Origin: DATGMP01 sp035293565
Lineage (GTDB): Bacteria > Pseudomonadota > Alphaproteobacteria > BOG-932 > Roseiterribacteraceae
DNA length: 64,000 bases
Assembly (NCBI GenBank): GCA_035293565.1
Contig: DATGMP010000062.1
Coordinates: forward strand, 1-64,000
Direction: 5' to 3'
The translations under genes were made by a program, and so were the position numbers. Under the pieces are notes generated by a model. That model saw only the letters and a list, made by a program, of their open reading frames with translations. It was not told the DNA's origin and ran no database searches. Shown in pieces: positions 17,499 to 26,768 of this stretch; positions within the stretch are counted from its first letter, which is position 1, and each line of letters starts with the position of its first letter.

Positions 17499-18487
17499 CC
17501 GCCGGTCTGGATCTCGCCGACGATCTCGCGGACCAGATAGAGAGGCCGCGACTTCGTCTGGATGAACGTGCGGCTGACATACTCGCCCATGATCGCCAAC
17601 ATGAAGATCTGGGCGCCCGACATGAACATGATGATCATGATCAAGCTGGTCCAACCGGGAACAGTGGACAGGAACAGCCAGGATATGAGCGAATACACCA
17701 TGCCAATCCAGGAGAGGCAGAGAAATACGATCCCCGTGTAGACTCCCAAGCGAAGCGGCTTGCCCGAAAAGGCGGTGATCGCATCCAGCGCGAAATTCAT
17801 CATCTTGCCGAAGCCGTAATGCGTTTCCCCTGCAAAGCGCGATTGACGGTCATACTCGATCGGTACCTGCCGGAAGCCGATCCAGCTCACCATGCCCCGT
17901 ATGAAGCGATGCGACTCGGGCATGCTGAGCAACGCTTCCAAGACGCGACGATTGATCAGGCGAAAGTCGCCCGTATCGGCGGGAATGTGGAAATCGATCA
18001 GCCGGTCAAGCAAGCGATAGAAGATCATCGCAGTCAGCTTCTTCGCCCGCGTTTCTCCGGCGCGCGTCCGGCGCTTGCCATAAACGACCTCGGCGCCCTG
18101 ATCCATGATCTCCATCATCGAATGCAGCAGCTCCGGCGGATCCTGCAAATCAGCATCGAGAATCAGGATGCGCGCTCCAGAGCAGGCTTGCAGACCAGCG
18201 GTTAGAGCGGCCTGATGACCGAAATTCCGGGAAAGATCGATGCCGATGATGTGCCGGTCCGTCCGCGCCAGCTGATCGATAGTCGTCCAGGTCGCGTCGG
18301 ACGACCCGTCATTGACGAGAACGATCTCATAGGCGTCGCCGACTTCGTGGCGGCAAACCGCGCTGACGCGTTGATGCAGCTCGTGCAGGTTTCCTTCTTC
18401 GTTGTAACACGGGATGGCGACCGAGAGACGGACGCTCCTCGGACCTGAAGCCACGCTGCCGAACGGCTCCGGCGACATCAAGTTCAT
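17495..18487 (-). CDS. Glycosyltransferase family 2, bactoprenol-type, membrane-anchored
   Basis: A 330-residue GT2 enzyme. The GT-A domain has SVAIPCYNEEGNLHE, VNDGSSDAT and ILDADLQDPPELL, the last holding the metal-binding DxD-like acidic site. Two C-terminal membrane helices span about residues 240-305. This layout is that of GtrB/DPM1-type transferases, which move a sugar from a nucleotide donor to undecaprenyl phosphate. The lipid-linked sugar is then used by a GT-C membrane protein, and the gene just upstream (ATGA overlap) encodes a polytopic protein that could play that role (inference). Confidence 0.88.
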   Translation of the reverse strand: MNLMSPEPFGSVASGPRSVRLSVAIPCYNEEGNLHELHQRVSAVCRHEVGDAYEIVLVNDGSSDATWTTIDQLARTDRHIIGIDLSRNFGHQAALTAGLQACSGARILILDADLQDPPELLHSMMEIMDQGAEVVYGKRRTRAGETRAKKLTAMIFYRLLDRLIDFHIPADTGDFRLINRRVLEALLSMPESHRFIRGMVSWIGFRQVPIEYDRQSRFAGETHYGFGKMMNFALDAITAFSGKPLRLGVYTGIVFLCLSWIGMVYSLISWLFLSTVPGWTSLIMIIMFMSGAQIFMLAIMGEYVSRTFIQTKSRPLYLVREIVGEIQTGG

Positions 18488-20103
18488 GGTTGGGCTACCT
18501 GATAGAGATTACCGATCGGCGTCGTCGCGGCGAGCCAACCGCCCGGCGCGACGTCCGATACGGCCTTTTCGTGCCAAGCCATGAAAAACAAATGAGGATG
18601 CGGATTTCCACGCGCTACTTGGATATCGGCCTCCTCACGAATCACCGCGACCAATCGGCTTGCGCCATACCGGTCGCAACGATTGGATTCGCCGAACTTC
18701 TCGGACAGATCGTAATAGGGCTTGTATTCCGCCTTGACGCGCAGCGGCTGCGCCGCGGGTTCAGCCCAGAAGCTGGAGAAAAACCGCATGGGGCCCGACA
18801 GAGCAGACAACTCCATGATGTGATGCTGGGGCGGCGCATACCGCGCATACATCTTTTCGAGATCGCCCTTCGCCTCGGTCGCGCAATCGGCGTCGATCAC
18901 CACGGCGTCTGCGGGCAGCTTATTGATGGCGCTTATCACAGCGTCGATCGGCTGCTCCAGCTTGTGCCAATATTGACCAATCAGAATCTGCTTTGCGCAA
19001 AACATTATGACGATCATTGCGACCAGAAGCGTGCGACCGGGAAAACTACGGATTCTGACGTCCAGCCCCGCCAGCACCGCGAACACGATCGTAATGGGCA
19101 GCCTAACGTCCGCGAACCAGCTCGTTTGCAGCCGGGACGGCATGATCCAATAGATGAGGAACAGCATGATGGCCCCCGGCAGCATCGCATGGAGCCTCAC
19201 GCTCGACCGGAAGGCGAAAAGAATGACGAGCGGTAACGCCGCCACAATGAATGCCGCATCGGCCCAGGGCGTAGCGCTCATCATGAAGCGCAACAGGTAT
19301 TGCACTTTGTAATCGATTATATGAGCGTAGTAGTGATAATCGAAAATCTCGCCGGTTCGCATGGTCGTAAGCAGAGTCAGCGCCGGAACGAATTCCAAAT
19401 TCCGCGTCACCACGTCGGAATAGCGTGCTCGTTTTTGAAGAATGTCGTCGAGGCAGATGCCGAACCATAGCACGCCATAGATGCCGAGCGCATACAGGTG
19501 TGCGAATAGCAGGACCAGCCCCAGAACGGCGCCGATTACATAACCGAGCACCGGCCGCGAGCGCAGCAAGCGCACGCGGAGCGCCAGGAAGACGAAAGCG
19601 AGCCCTACACCGAATATGTAGTTGAGAAAGCCATAGGCCGTTACGAGATTATAGATGAAGAGCCCCGCGACGAAGGAAAACAGGCTCCATCGGCCGGTCA
19701 GAATTCGGTTCAGCGTCACGACGCCGATAAGGGTCATGATTTGGCTCGCAGCCAGAAAGAGCCTGCCGGCAACCTCCGCGCTCATGAACTGCGTAAGTCC
19801 GATTCCGATGATGTCGAACGCGACGTTCGGCAGCCAGAGCGGCGCCGCCGTATAGGCGGGCACCTGTAGACCGTGCAGCAGCATGCCGTTGAGAAGAGCG
19901 ATTCGCGTAATGTGACCGCCGGCATCCCAGAGGGGCAAATGCTTGGCCCATAATGCGGGGAGCGCCAGAAAAACGCTTTCGACGGCCATGAGAATCATGG
20001 CCGTCTTCGTCGTCAGAAACTCTCCGGAGAAATCCAAAGTGAAAATGTAAGGCCTGGAGTGACGTCGCGAGAAAGGGTGCGTCCAATTGGATGTAATCGC
20101 CAT
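18484..20103 (-). CDS. Polytopic membrane protein, possible GT-C glycosyltransferase
   Basis: A 539-residue protein with about ten to twelve hydrophobic helices in the first 400 residues and a soluble C-terminal part of about 140 residues. HLPLWDAGGHITR in the first outer loop places an acidic residue where GT-C enzymes keep their catalytic aspartate. No family is recognised with certainty. Its stop overlaps the start of the GT2 gene, so the two are expressed together. The likely role is transfer of a lipid-linked sugar at the outer face of the inner membrane (inference). The start at 20103 has only a weak ribosome site; an ATG about 35 codons further in is an alternative. Confidence 0.6.
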   Translation of the reverse strand: MAITSNWTHPFSRRHSRPYIFTLDFSGEFLTTKTAMILMAVESVFLALPALWAKHLPLWDAGGHITRIALLNGMLLHGLQVPAYTAAPLWLPNVAFDIIGIGLTQFMSAEVAGRLFLAASQIMTLIGVVTLNRILTGRWSLFSFVAGLFIYNLVTAYGFLNYIFGVGLAFVFLALRVRLLRSRPVLGYVIGAVLGLVLLFAHLYALGIYGVLWFGICLDDILQKRARYSDVVTRNLEFVPALTLLTTMRTGEIFDYHYYAHIIDYKVQYLLRFMMSATPWADAAFIVAALPLVILFAFRSSVRLHAMLPGAIMLFLIYWIMPSRLQTSWFADVRLPITIVFAVLAGLDVRIRSFPGRTLLVAMIVIMFCAKQILIGQYWHKLEQPIDAVISAINKLPADAVVIDADCATEAKGDLEKMYARYAPPQHHIMELSALSGPMRFFSSFWAEPAAQPLRVKAEYKPYYDLSEKFGESNRCDRYGASRLVAVIREEADIQVARGNPHPHLFFMAWHEKAVSDVAPGGWLAATTPIGNLYQVAQP

Positions 20104-20440
20104 ATTTGACTCTCAACCGGGTGATTACGCCTCTACGAATCGAAGCAAAATCGATGCCAATCCAGTCGCGTCAATGCCTTGGAGGCACAACAGTTCCCTG
20201 GCGTCGGATAATTGTAAAGTATTTAGTTCAGGTAGATTTCCGGCATATGGGCTTTCTATACCATAACAACACTAACATACCCGGATTCTTCCCATATATG
20301 ACTTATGTTTGTCATTCTACGAAATGTTTGTGCTGTAGCGTTACACTACCTTGGTTTTGAAAGGAACGACTATCCCGCCTTTGCGTTTCCCAGCAGTCCA
20401 GCCGCTCGCTGCGCGCAAGCTCCGAGGAATAAAGAAGGAT
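20104..20440. other. AT-rich intergenic region
   Basis: About 340 bases between the divergent membrane-protein and small unknown genes. No convincing coding frame or RNA gene is seen. The stretch from about 20200 to 20345 is far more AT-rich than its surroundings, with many short A/T runs and TATGACTTATG-like segments, so it probably holds promoters for both flanking genes. It could also be foreign DNA. Confidence 0.4.
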
Positions 20441-20725
20441 ATGCCGTCGTATCGCTGCTATTTCGTTGATGGTCGAGAAAGCTACTGGGATACTTGCAAG
20501 ATCGAAGCCGACACCGTCGAATCGGCGATAAAAGAAGCTTTAAGCGCACTGCCGAGAAAGCCGCGCTGCACGCGAATCGAAATCTGGGACGAGACGCAGG
20601 TGGTCTACCGTCGAGGCAAGGAAGCGGGCGGCCCGTCACCGTCACGGCGCGACCCGCTCGCGAAGTCGTTCAAGATTCTAGTCGCGCGTTGCTTTGGTCG
20701 GCCGGAAATCAGCCAGGGTCATTAG
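20441..20725 (+). CDS. Small hypothetical protein
   Basis: A 94-residue soluble protein starting MPSYRCYFVDGRESYW, with a beta-rich N-terminal half and a basic C-terminus. No family is recognised. The ATG at 20441 has AAGAAGG just upstream, which supports real translation; a longer frame back to 20351 lacks a site. Its 3' end overlaps the end of the ECF sigma gene on the other strand by 17 bases. Without homologues it stays hypothetical. Confidence 0.55.
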   Translation: MPSYRCYFVDGRESYWDTCKIEADTVESAIKEALSALPRKPRCTRIEIWDETQVVYRRGKEAGGPSPSRRDPLAKSFKILVARCFGRPEISQGH

Positions 20726-21305
20726 GCGCTCTCCAGGAAGGATTGGTCCGCCCGATCCATATGGCTCCGTCGGCAGGTGACCAAAGAGCGCGATCACGGT
20801 CCGACCGGACTCGACCGACCTGACGCGATCCGCTTTCGAGCAAAAGCCGCAACGCCGTTCTGGCGCGAAACAACCTCGAACGAACGGTTCCAACCGGAAT
20901 GCCGAGCAGGGCCGCGGCGTCCTCATAGGCCCTTCCCTCCACAGCAACCAGGAACAGGATCTGCTTGTGCTCCCGACTCAGCCGTTGCAGCGCCCGGCGA
21001 AGCTCGAGCATCTCGATGTTCGCCTCTTGCCCGCCGGCAACTGCAAAGACGTTTTCATCGAGCTCGACGGATTTGGGTCGTCGTTTGACCCGGCGCCAAT
21101 GGCTGATGATGATGTTGCGCAAAATCGTGTTGAGCCACGCCCCCATATTGGTCCCCGGCTGCCAAGTGTCGATCCTGTCGACCGCCCGCTCCAGGCAATC
21201 CTGGACGAGATCGTCAGCAAGGTCGCTATCCTGAACCATGAAGCGGGCATAGCGCCGCAGTCGGGGGATCTGTGCAACGATCAAGGGGCGAGGATATGTA
21301 CTCAT
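20709..21305 (-). CDS. ECF-type RNA polymerase sigma factor
   Basis: A 198-residue sigma-70 family protein. Region 2 includes DLADDLVQDCLERA and the AWLNTILRNIIISHWRR helix that reads the -10 element. Region 4 is RALQRLSREHKQILFLV followed by the helix-turn-helix YEDAAALLGIPVGTVRSRL. No zinc-finger anti-sigma gene is next to it, and the tail after region 4 is about 45 residues, longer than usual for an ECF factor. The ATG at 21305 is clear. An AT-rich stretch upstream probably carries its promoter. Regulon unknown. Confidence 0.88.
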   Translation of the reverse strand: MSTYPRPLIVAQIPRLRRYARFMVQDSDLADDLVQDCLERAVDRIDTWQPGTNMGAWLNTILRNIIISHWRRVKRRPKSVELDENVFAVAGGQEANIEMLELRRALQRLSREHKQILFLVAVEGRAYEDAAALLGIPVGTVRSRLFRARTALRLLLESGSRQVGRVRSDRDRALWSPADGAIWIGRTNPSWRAPNDPG

Positions 21306-21675
21306 TTTTCTCCAAAACTTGGTAGTTGCGAATCGCGACTACTATGAAGACAATTCTGGCGGAAAATATAACGAACATATGACATTTTTGTATCTTACCA
21401 ATATTTCGATATTCTGTTCTGAAGGGAACCTACGCGGACATATACCGATCCGGGGCTTGTTGCGCGAGCCGCGTTTCGCCTGGATAAGGTGAGCAGCGAG
21501 AGACCGATTCATCATCTGCCGCTCGTCGAACAGGCCCCGATGTTCGTCGGTCATGCCGAGCATTCATAGAAAAGCGCCCGCGGCCGATCGAAGGCCGCGG
21601 GACCGGCCACGCTCCCCCGCCTATCGTGCAGTCGAACAACTTGGTGCCCTGCCGATCGCTCAAGGGAGGTCAAAG
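21306..21675. other. Intergenic region between ECF sigma factor and UrcA gene
   Basis: About 370 bases between divergent genes. The first 110 bases are AT-rich (AAAATATAACGAACATATGAC and similar) and are a likely promoter region for the sigma gene. The rest has normal base composition with no convincing frame. The AGGGAGG at 21663-21669 is the ribosome site of the UrcA gene. Confidence 0.4.
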
Positions 21676-22023
21676 ATGATAGCGCAGCGCCGTCTTATTG
21701 CGGCCGTGACAATTTTCGCACTTGCCGCCGCAGCTCCGGTCGTTGCCGCCGAGCCGGCGGCGGAGCAGCAGAGCCTTACCGTGAAATATGCCGATCTCGA
21801 TCTCACCCGAGAGGCAGGCGTGTCCCTGCTAACCGCTCGAATCAAGCATGCGGCGAATGCGGCTTGCGGCCCGGTGGACTTCCGAAGCCTCCGGGAGGTC
21901 GGCCTTTTCAATGCTTGCCGCGACGAAGCCATCAAATCGGCGATGGCCAAGGTCGAGACGGCGGTTGCCGCCGCGCGTCGCTCGCTCTATGCGGCTTCGG
22001 GCGAAGCCAGGAATACGAATTGA
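21676..22023 (+). CDS. UrcA family protein, exported
   Basis: A 115-residue protein with an N-terminal signal peptide ending VVAAEPA near residue 26. The mature part begins SLTVKYADLDLTREAG and continues LLTARIKHAANAACGP, the conserved UrcA pattern with an aromatic-x-D-L-D-L strand and a single conserved cysteine. The family is common in sphingomonads and Caulobacter; its role is unknown, and it is probably periplasmic. AGGGAGG sits 7 bases before the ATG at 21676. It converges with the LytTR regulator gene. Confidence 0.8.
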   Translation: MIAQRRLIAAVTIFALAAAAPVVAAEPAAEQQSLTVKYADLDLTREAGVSLLTARIKHAANAACGPVDFRSLREVGLFNACRDEAIKSAMAKVETAVAAARRSLYAASGEARNTN

Positions 22024-22040
22024 GCGAATCGGCCTTCGGC

Positions 22041-22781
22041 TCAGCGGCCCGCCATCGCCCGCGCGTTCGCGAGATACGAGCGACCGATCCGAATTGTCTT
22101 GCCGTCACGCAAGTCGGCCAGCCATCCGCCGCCGCCGTCATATTTGAACCCTACGATATGCCGCCGGCGCGCGATGGTCGATCGATGCAGGCGGATGAAT
22201 TCGGCGGGATCCAGCATCCGCTCGAGTTCCCCGATCGTACGATGAAGCAAATAGGAGCGCGGACCGATATGCAGCCGCATATAGTCGCGCTCGGCTTCGA
22301 TCAGATCGATGTCGCTCGCCGCAACCCGGATGATCTCGCCCCGGTGAGGCACCCAGAACTCCTGGGTCCATGGCTTCGCGCCGGACCGCGAGGCGGCCTG
22401 CGACCGTATCTGCGAATGCACCCGGGCGACGGCCCGCTCCAGTCGCTCAGGGGCCACGGGCTTCAACAGGTAATCGATCGCCGAGACGTCGAACGCGGCG
22501 ACCGCAAACTGATCGAATGCCGTCACGAAGATCACCGCAGGTTTGGGGACGCGCTCTTCGAGGATTCGTGCCACTTCCAACCCATCGAAACCGGGCATGC
22601 CTATATCAAGCAGCAGAAGATCCGGCGCCAGCGTTTCGGTCAATCTGAGCGCAGCTTTTCCGTCTGCCGCCGTGCCCACCAGGCGGATCGTCGCGATGGC
22701 TGCGCACAGAACCTGCAGGCGTTCGATCGCCAACGGCTCGTCGTCGATGATCAGAGTCCGCAATGCCGGTTGCGCGCTCAT
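22041..22781 (-). CDS. LytTR-family response regulator
   Basis: A 246-residue response regulator. The receiver domain has the acidic pair DD at residues 13-14, phospho-acceptor D59 in LLLLDIGMPG and the lysine of DYLLKPV. The C-terminal LytTR DNA-binding domain runs from about residue 140, with RGEIIRVAASDIDLIEAERDY and FIRLHRSTIARRRHI. Its ATG overlaps the TGA of the upstream kinase gene, giving an operon of kinase then regulator. Targets are unknown; the convergent UrcA gene next door is one candidate. Confidence 0.93.
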   Translation of the reverse strand: MSAQPALRTLIIDDEPLAIERLQVLCAAIATIRLVGTAADGKAALRLTETLAPDLLLLDIGMPGFDGLEVARILEERVPKPAVIFVTAFDQFAVAAFDVSAIDYLLKPVAPERLERAVARVHSQIRSQAASRSGAKPWTQEFWVPHRGEIIRVAASDIDLIEAERDYMRLHIGPRSYLLHRTIGELERMLDPAEFIRLHRSTIARRRHIVGFKYDGGGGWLADLRDGKTIRIGRSYLANARAMAGR

Positions 22782-23905
22782 TGGGCGGCCAGAGCCTCGT
22801 GCATCAAAGGGACTCTGATCTCGACCTTAAAGCCCCCCGTCTCTGTCGGACCATAGGAGCAGGCTGCCGCGCCATCAAAGCGCGCCGTGAGCCGGTCTCG
22901 CACGTTGCGTAGTCCCACCCCTTGCCCAGGCGGAGCTTCACCCACGGCGTTTCCGTCATCCTCTACCGTGAGGAGCAAATCATGGTCGACGAGCCTCGCG
23001 CGGATCACGAGGGTAACCGGCGTCATGCTCCGAGCCACGCCGTGTTTAATCGCGTTCTCGACGGCCGGCTGGAGGATGAGTCCGGGCACATAGACATTCT
23101 CAAGATCGGGCGGAACGTCGATCACGACGGTCAGCCGATCGGGAAATCGCGCCTCCTCGATATCGAGATAGAGCCGCTGCATGCGAATTTCCTCGCCAAG
23201 CAGAACGTCGTCCGCCGGATCGGCCGTCAGGCTCGTGCGGAAGAACGTCGCGAGATTCATGATCATCCGCTCCGCCTCCTCGTTGCGGTGACGCAAGATC
23301 AGAGTCGATAGCGAGTTGAGCGTGTTGAAGAGGAAATGCGGATTGATCTGGTAGCGCAGCGCGCGGAGCTGAGCGACCTGCGCCTCTGCCCGATATCGCG
23401 CGGCGTTGCGCTCCGCATACCGGACCTTCGCCGCGTATGACAGAGCAATATAAAGAATCGCCCATGCGACGACGAAGAAATACCAGCTGACCGCCGTCTC
23501 GAGGATGATTTCCCACGGCTTTTCGGGATCGGTTTTGATCTCCTGACGATGCTCCGGCAGCGGATCGACGACATAGAAGGCCGTGAAGTTGAGCGTCGCG
23601 TACGCCCCGGCGACTGGAATCGCCGTGAGGAAAGCCGTCGCGATCAGCACCCCCAGCGATTTGTCCTCCAGGCTGCGTAAGACTAGCAACACGAACAGCG
23701 TGAGCGCCATGCCCGACAGGATGACAGCGCCGCGCTTCTCCATCATGAGGAACTGGTTCGGCTTGCCCTCAATCGCCATGTGCAAGGTGTTGATCAAAAA
23801 ATAGAATGCCCAAAATCCGACAACGGACATGAGCGCGACGCGCCAGGCGACGCGCGGCGATTCGCCGGGAGCCGACGGGGCCTGCTCGAAAGCCTCTTTT
23901 TTCAT
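22778..23905 (-). CDS. LytS/YehU-type sensor histidine kinase
   Basis: A 375-residue membrane kinase. About four hydrophobic helices lie in residues 20-160, then the His_kinase (PF06580) domain with LRYQINPHFLFNTLNSL (H190) and a HATPase domain with ILQPAVENAIKHG and GQGVGLRNVRDRL. There is no separate periplasmic domain, so the signal is probably sensed in the membrane. ATG 23905 has GGGGA close by; a GTG at 23926 is an alternative. The gene overlaps the LytTR regulator by 4 bases, so the pair is a complete two-component system. Confidence 0.92.
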   Translation of the reverse strand: MKKEAFEQAPSAPGESPRVAWRVALMSVVGFWAFYFLINTLHMAIEGKPNQFLMMEKRGAVILSGMALTLFVLLVLRSLEDKSLGVLIATAFLTAIPVAGAYATLNFTAFYVVDPLPEHRQEIKTDPEKPWEIILETAVSWYFFVVAWAILYIALSYAAKVRYAERNAARYRAEAQVAQLRALRYQINPHFLFNTLNSLSTLILRHRNEEAERMIMNLATFFRTSLTADPADDVLLGEEIRMQRLYLDIEEARFPDRLTVVIDVPPDLENVYVPGLILQPAVENAIKHGVARSMTPVTLVIRARLVDHDLLLTVEDDGNAVGEAPPGQGVGLRNVRDRLTARFDGAAACSYGPTETGGFKVEIRVPLMHEALAAQ

Positions 23906-24019
23906 GAGTCCCCATTCGGCATCCACATGCCGCCCCGGTCAACCGCCCTTCGTCGAAATCAACACAGCTTTCGTCGAAAATCGAGCGGTCGGGAAGGCCC
24001 CTTGCGGAGCGGCCCGTAA

Positions 24020-24814
24020 TCAGGCGATGCGTCGCAGACCCTCGGCCAGCGTCCTGGCGCGCTCGAGCGGCGAGAGTCCGGCGGCTTTGAGGCGCTGCGA
24101 CGGCGCTTCGATCGAAAGGGGTAGGTCGATCGGCAGCGCCGCGAGCAACAGGCCCAGATCGAATTCGCCGTCGCCGGGCGCGCCGCGCTCATAGACGGCC
24201 TCATAGGCCGGCTCGGCGGTACGCACCGCAGGGCCGTCGCTGAGCTGCACATATCGAATGCGTTCCTGTGGCAGCGCTGCGACATCGTCCCAATTCCCGC
24301 CGCCGCGCTTCACATGGAGAGAGTCGATCGTGAGTCCGACCTCGCAGGAGGCAACATGTTCCGCCAGCGCCAAAGCCGCACCCACCGTCCGGATCTCGGA
24401 GAGGGGATAGGCTTCCAACCACACCGAGACGCCAAACGGCTTGGCCATCTCCGTCAGTCGAGCGAGATGGTCGGATCGCCGACCGGGTTCGTCATCCAGC
24501 ACGACAACGTTGGCCGCGACGGCGCGAAGCGCGGCGCTGATCTCGAGATTGCGCGCGATATGGTCAAAATTGATCTTCGGCAAAAGCAGGAACGGGTCGA
24601 CCGCTTGCACGACCAAGCCGGTCGCGTCCAGCGCTGCGACCGCGTCGCGTAGTGCCGGCCCGCCCGGCCGCATGTCGAACTGTGCGGCGCCGTCAAACGG
24701 AACCGGTTCGGCAAAAAGACCGACCGTCCTACATCCGATCTTCGCGGCAACCTCGATAAAGGCCGCCGGCGGCAGGTCGAAGAGCGAAAGATGGTCGAGG
24801 CCAAAATCGCGCAT
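24020..24814 (-). CDS. Sugar phosphate isomerase/epimerase-type TIM-barrel protein
   Basis: A 264-residue AP-endonuclease-2-like TIM barrel. HLSLFDLPPAAFIEVAAKIG begins the barrel, GVSVWLEAYPL and VGLTIDSLHVKRGGG follow, and the YVQLSD and SIEAPS strands supply acidic metal ligands, as in xylose-isomerase-like proteins. Such proteins isomerise or dehydrate sugars and some hydroxy acids. ATG 24814 has GGGAGGG about 9 bases upstream. It is divergent from the P450 gene, with about 80 bases between. Substrate unknown. Confidence 0.78.
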   Translation of the reverse strand: MRDFGLDHLSLFDLPPAAFIEVAAKIGCRTVGLFAEPVPFDGAAQFDMRPGGPALRDAVAALDATGLVVQAVDPFLLLPKINFDHIARNLEISAALRAVAANVVVLDDEPGRRSDHLARLTEMAKPFGVSVWLEAYPLSEIRTVGAALALAEHVASCEVGLTIDSLHVKRGGGNWDDVAALPQERIRYVQLSDGPAVRTAEPAYEAVYERGAPGDGEFDLGLLLAALPIDLPLSIEAPSQRLKAAGLSPLERARTLAEGLRRIA

Positions 24815-24894
24815 GGCTCTTGTCCCTCCCCGATAAACATTGCGCACAAAATCTTTTTGCGGTAAACATCGATTTATAAAATGGGGAGGTTCGC

Positions 24895-26265
24895 ATGGAC
24901 GGAATCGATGTTTCCGCACGCAAATCGTTCAAGCCGATCCCGTTCGTAAGCGGCGCAAAAGAGCCGCGCGGCCATTTCGACGAATTCGTGAACACTCCGA
25001 TCGAATTCCTCCACCGGGTTTATGAGGAATGCGGCGAAGTGGGTGAATTCGACGTCGCCGGCCTGCGCACCGTCCTTCTCGTCGGGCTGGAAGCGCAAGA
25101 GGCGTTTTTTCGGGCGCCGGAGGAGCAGCTCAACGCCGCTGCCGCCTATCAGATGATGGTGCCGGTGCAGGGCGAGGGCGTGCAATTCGGCGCGCCGCCC
25201 GAGATCGAGCGCCAGCAGCTCCGCATCCAATATCAAGGCCTCCGCTACGAGAAGATGGCGAGCTACGCCGGCGTCGTCGCGCAGGAAGTCGAGGATTTCA
25301 TCAAGGATTGGGGCGACGAGGGCGAGTTCGATTTCTATGAAGGCTTCACCGACCTCACGCTGAAGACTTCCACGCATTGCTTGCTCGGCACTGAGCTGCG
25401 CTATCGCGTGACCGATGAAATCCGCGAGCTCTATCACGATCTCGAAAAGGGACTCGACCCATCGGCTCTTCTCGATCCTTACGCGCAGAAGGAAAGCTTT
25501 CTAAAGCGCGACGTCGCCCATCACCGGCTGCGCGAGATCGTCGACGACGCCGTGCGCGAGCGTCGAGCGAGCGGCGCCGTCTCCAATGATATGCTGCAAA
25601 TCTATATGGACGCGCAGTACGAAGACGGCAGCAAGCTGACCGAGAAAGAGATCACCGGCATGGTGATTTGGTTCATGTTCGCCGGGCACCACACGAGCTC
25701 CAACACTGCGACCTGGGTCCTGCTCGAGATCTGCCGTCATCCCGAATATCAGGCTGAGCTCAAGGCGGAGATCGACCGGCTGTACGAGAAGGAAAAGCAG
25801 CTCAGCATGAACGCGCAGCGCGACATTCCGCTGCTCGAAGGCTTCATGCGCGAATGCCTACGAGTCCATCCGCCGCTGAACACGCTGACCCGGCGCGTGC
25901 TCTATGATTTCCAATACAAGGACTACAAGGTGGAGGCCGGCAAGAATGTGATGGTGTGCCCGCATGTGGCCCACCGGCTCCCGGAAGTATTCCCCAATCC
26001 GGCCCTCTTCGATCCGAAGCGGCCGGTGCATGAGAATGCGTTCTCGACCATCTCCTTCGGAGGCGGCCGCCACAAATGCATCGGTAACGCATTTGCGCTG
26101 CTGCAAGTGCGCACCATCTTCTGCGCCTTGCTGCACCACTATGATTTCGAGCTGACGGAACCGTTTGAAAGCTATGGCGAGGAAATGCCGAGCCTCATTC
26201 TGAGGCCGACCCTGCCCTGCCGCGTGCGATACAAGCGGCGGGCATCGTTGGCGGCCGGACGGTAG
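24895..26265 (+). CDS. Cytochrome P450, CYP51-like
   Basis: A 456-residue P450 without an N-terminal anchor. The I-helix oxygen-activation motif MFAGHHTSSNT (261-271), E320-x2-R323 and the haem loop FGGGRHKCIG (388-397, C395) are intact. The B-C region around Y85 (YQMMVPVQGEGVQF) and the TLPCRVRYKRR tail resemble sterol 14-demethylases (CYP51), which share the AGHHTSS motif with mycobacterial CYP51. Most alphaproteobacteria do not make sterols, so another terpenoid or steroid substrate is possible. GGGGAGG lies 5 bases before the ATG. No ferredoxin gene is adjacent. Confidence 0.88.
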   Translation: MDGIDVSARKSFKPIPFVSGAKEPRGHFDEFVNTPIEFLHRVYEECGEVGEFDVAGLRTVLLVGLEAQEAFFRAPEEQLNAAAAYQMMVPVQGEGVQFGAPPEIERQQLRIQYQGLRYEKMASYAGVVAQEVEDFIKDWGDEGEFDFYEGFTDLTLKTSTHCLLGTELRYRVTDEIRELYHDLEKGLDPSALLDPYAQKESFLKRDVAHHRLREIVDDAVRERRASGAVSNDMLQIYMDAQYEDGSKLTEKEITGMVIWFMFAGHHTSSNTATWVLLEICRHPEYQAELKAEIDRLYEKEKQLSMNAQRDIPLLEGFMRECLRVHPPLNTLTRRVLYDFQYKDYKVEAGKNVMVCPHVAHRLPEVFPNPALFDPKRPVHENAFSTISFGGGRHKCIGNAFALLQVRTIFCALLHHYDFELTEPFESYGEEMPSLILRPTLPCRVRYKRRASLAAGR

Positions 26266-26356
26266 CTATCGGGAAAACGCCGTACAACCATCGCCAATGG
26301 TCATTCGGCATCGGACCGGACGGGCGGCGACGCTGCGCCCCGAGCGCATGCTTTGC

Positions 26357-26722
26357 TCAAACCGCAATCCCCGCCTCCACCATCGCCACGAACAGCTTCG
26401 AGGCGCGCGGGAAGCCCACATAGTGAGAGAGGAAGACGGGGATCTCCTTGATCTGCTCCTCGCTCATCTCGCCTTTGAGCAGCGCGGTTTTCATCTGGAT
26501 GACGAAGGGCGATTGCTCACCGAGAGCGGCCAGCACGCCGATCACCATCATGCGCCGGTCGCGAATGGACAGCACGTCGCGTGCCCAGACTTCGCCGAAG
26601 GATTGGTCCAGCAGAAGCTTGAGGAATTCGGCTTCGTCAGCGTTCTTCGGCAGCGGCACGACGCCGCCATAGACCTCATCGAACATCTTCTTGCCGAGCG
26701 CACGACGATCGCTGCCGGACAT
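26357..26722 (-). CDS. Carboxymuconolactone decarboxylase (AhpD-like) family protein
   Basis: A 121-residue helical protein of the CMD/AhpD fold, with DQSFGEVWARDVLSIRDRRMMVIGVLAALG as its core. In this family the fold supports either gamma-carboxymuconolactone decarboxylation or a Cys-x2-Cys peroxidase role. Here no C-x2-C pair is present, so it is not an AhpD-type peroxidase. GGAGG sits 7 bases before the ATG at 26722. It lies 46 bases downstream of the dehydrogenase gene, in the same orientation, so the two are probably co-transcribed. Function is inferred by fold only. Confidence 0.78.
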   Translation of the reverse strand: MSGSDRRALGKKMFDEVYGGVVPLPKNADEAEFLKLLLDQSFGEVWARDVLSIRDRRMMVIGVLAALGEQSPFVIQMKTALLKGEMSEEQIKEIPVFLSHYVGFPRASKLFVAMVEAGIAV

Positions 26723-26768
26723 CACTGGCCTCCATTAGGTCGAAATGCGGGAAAGAAGCGCGCGGGCC

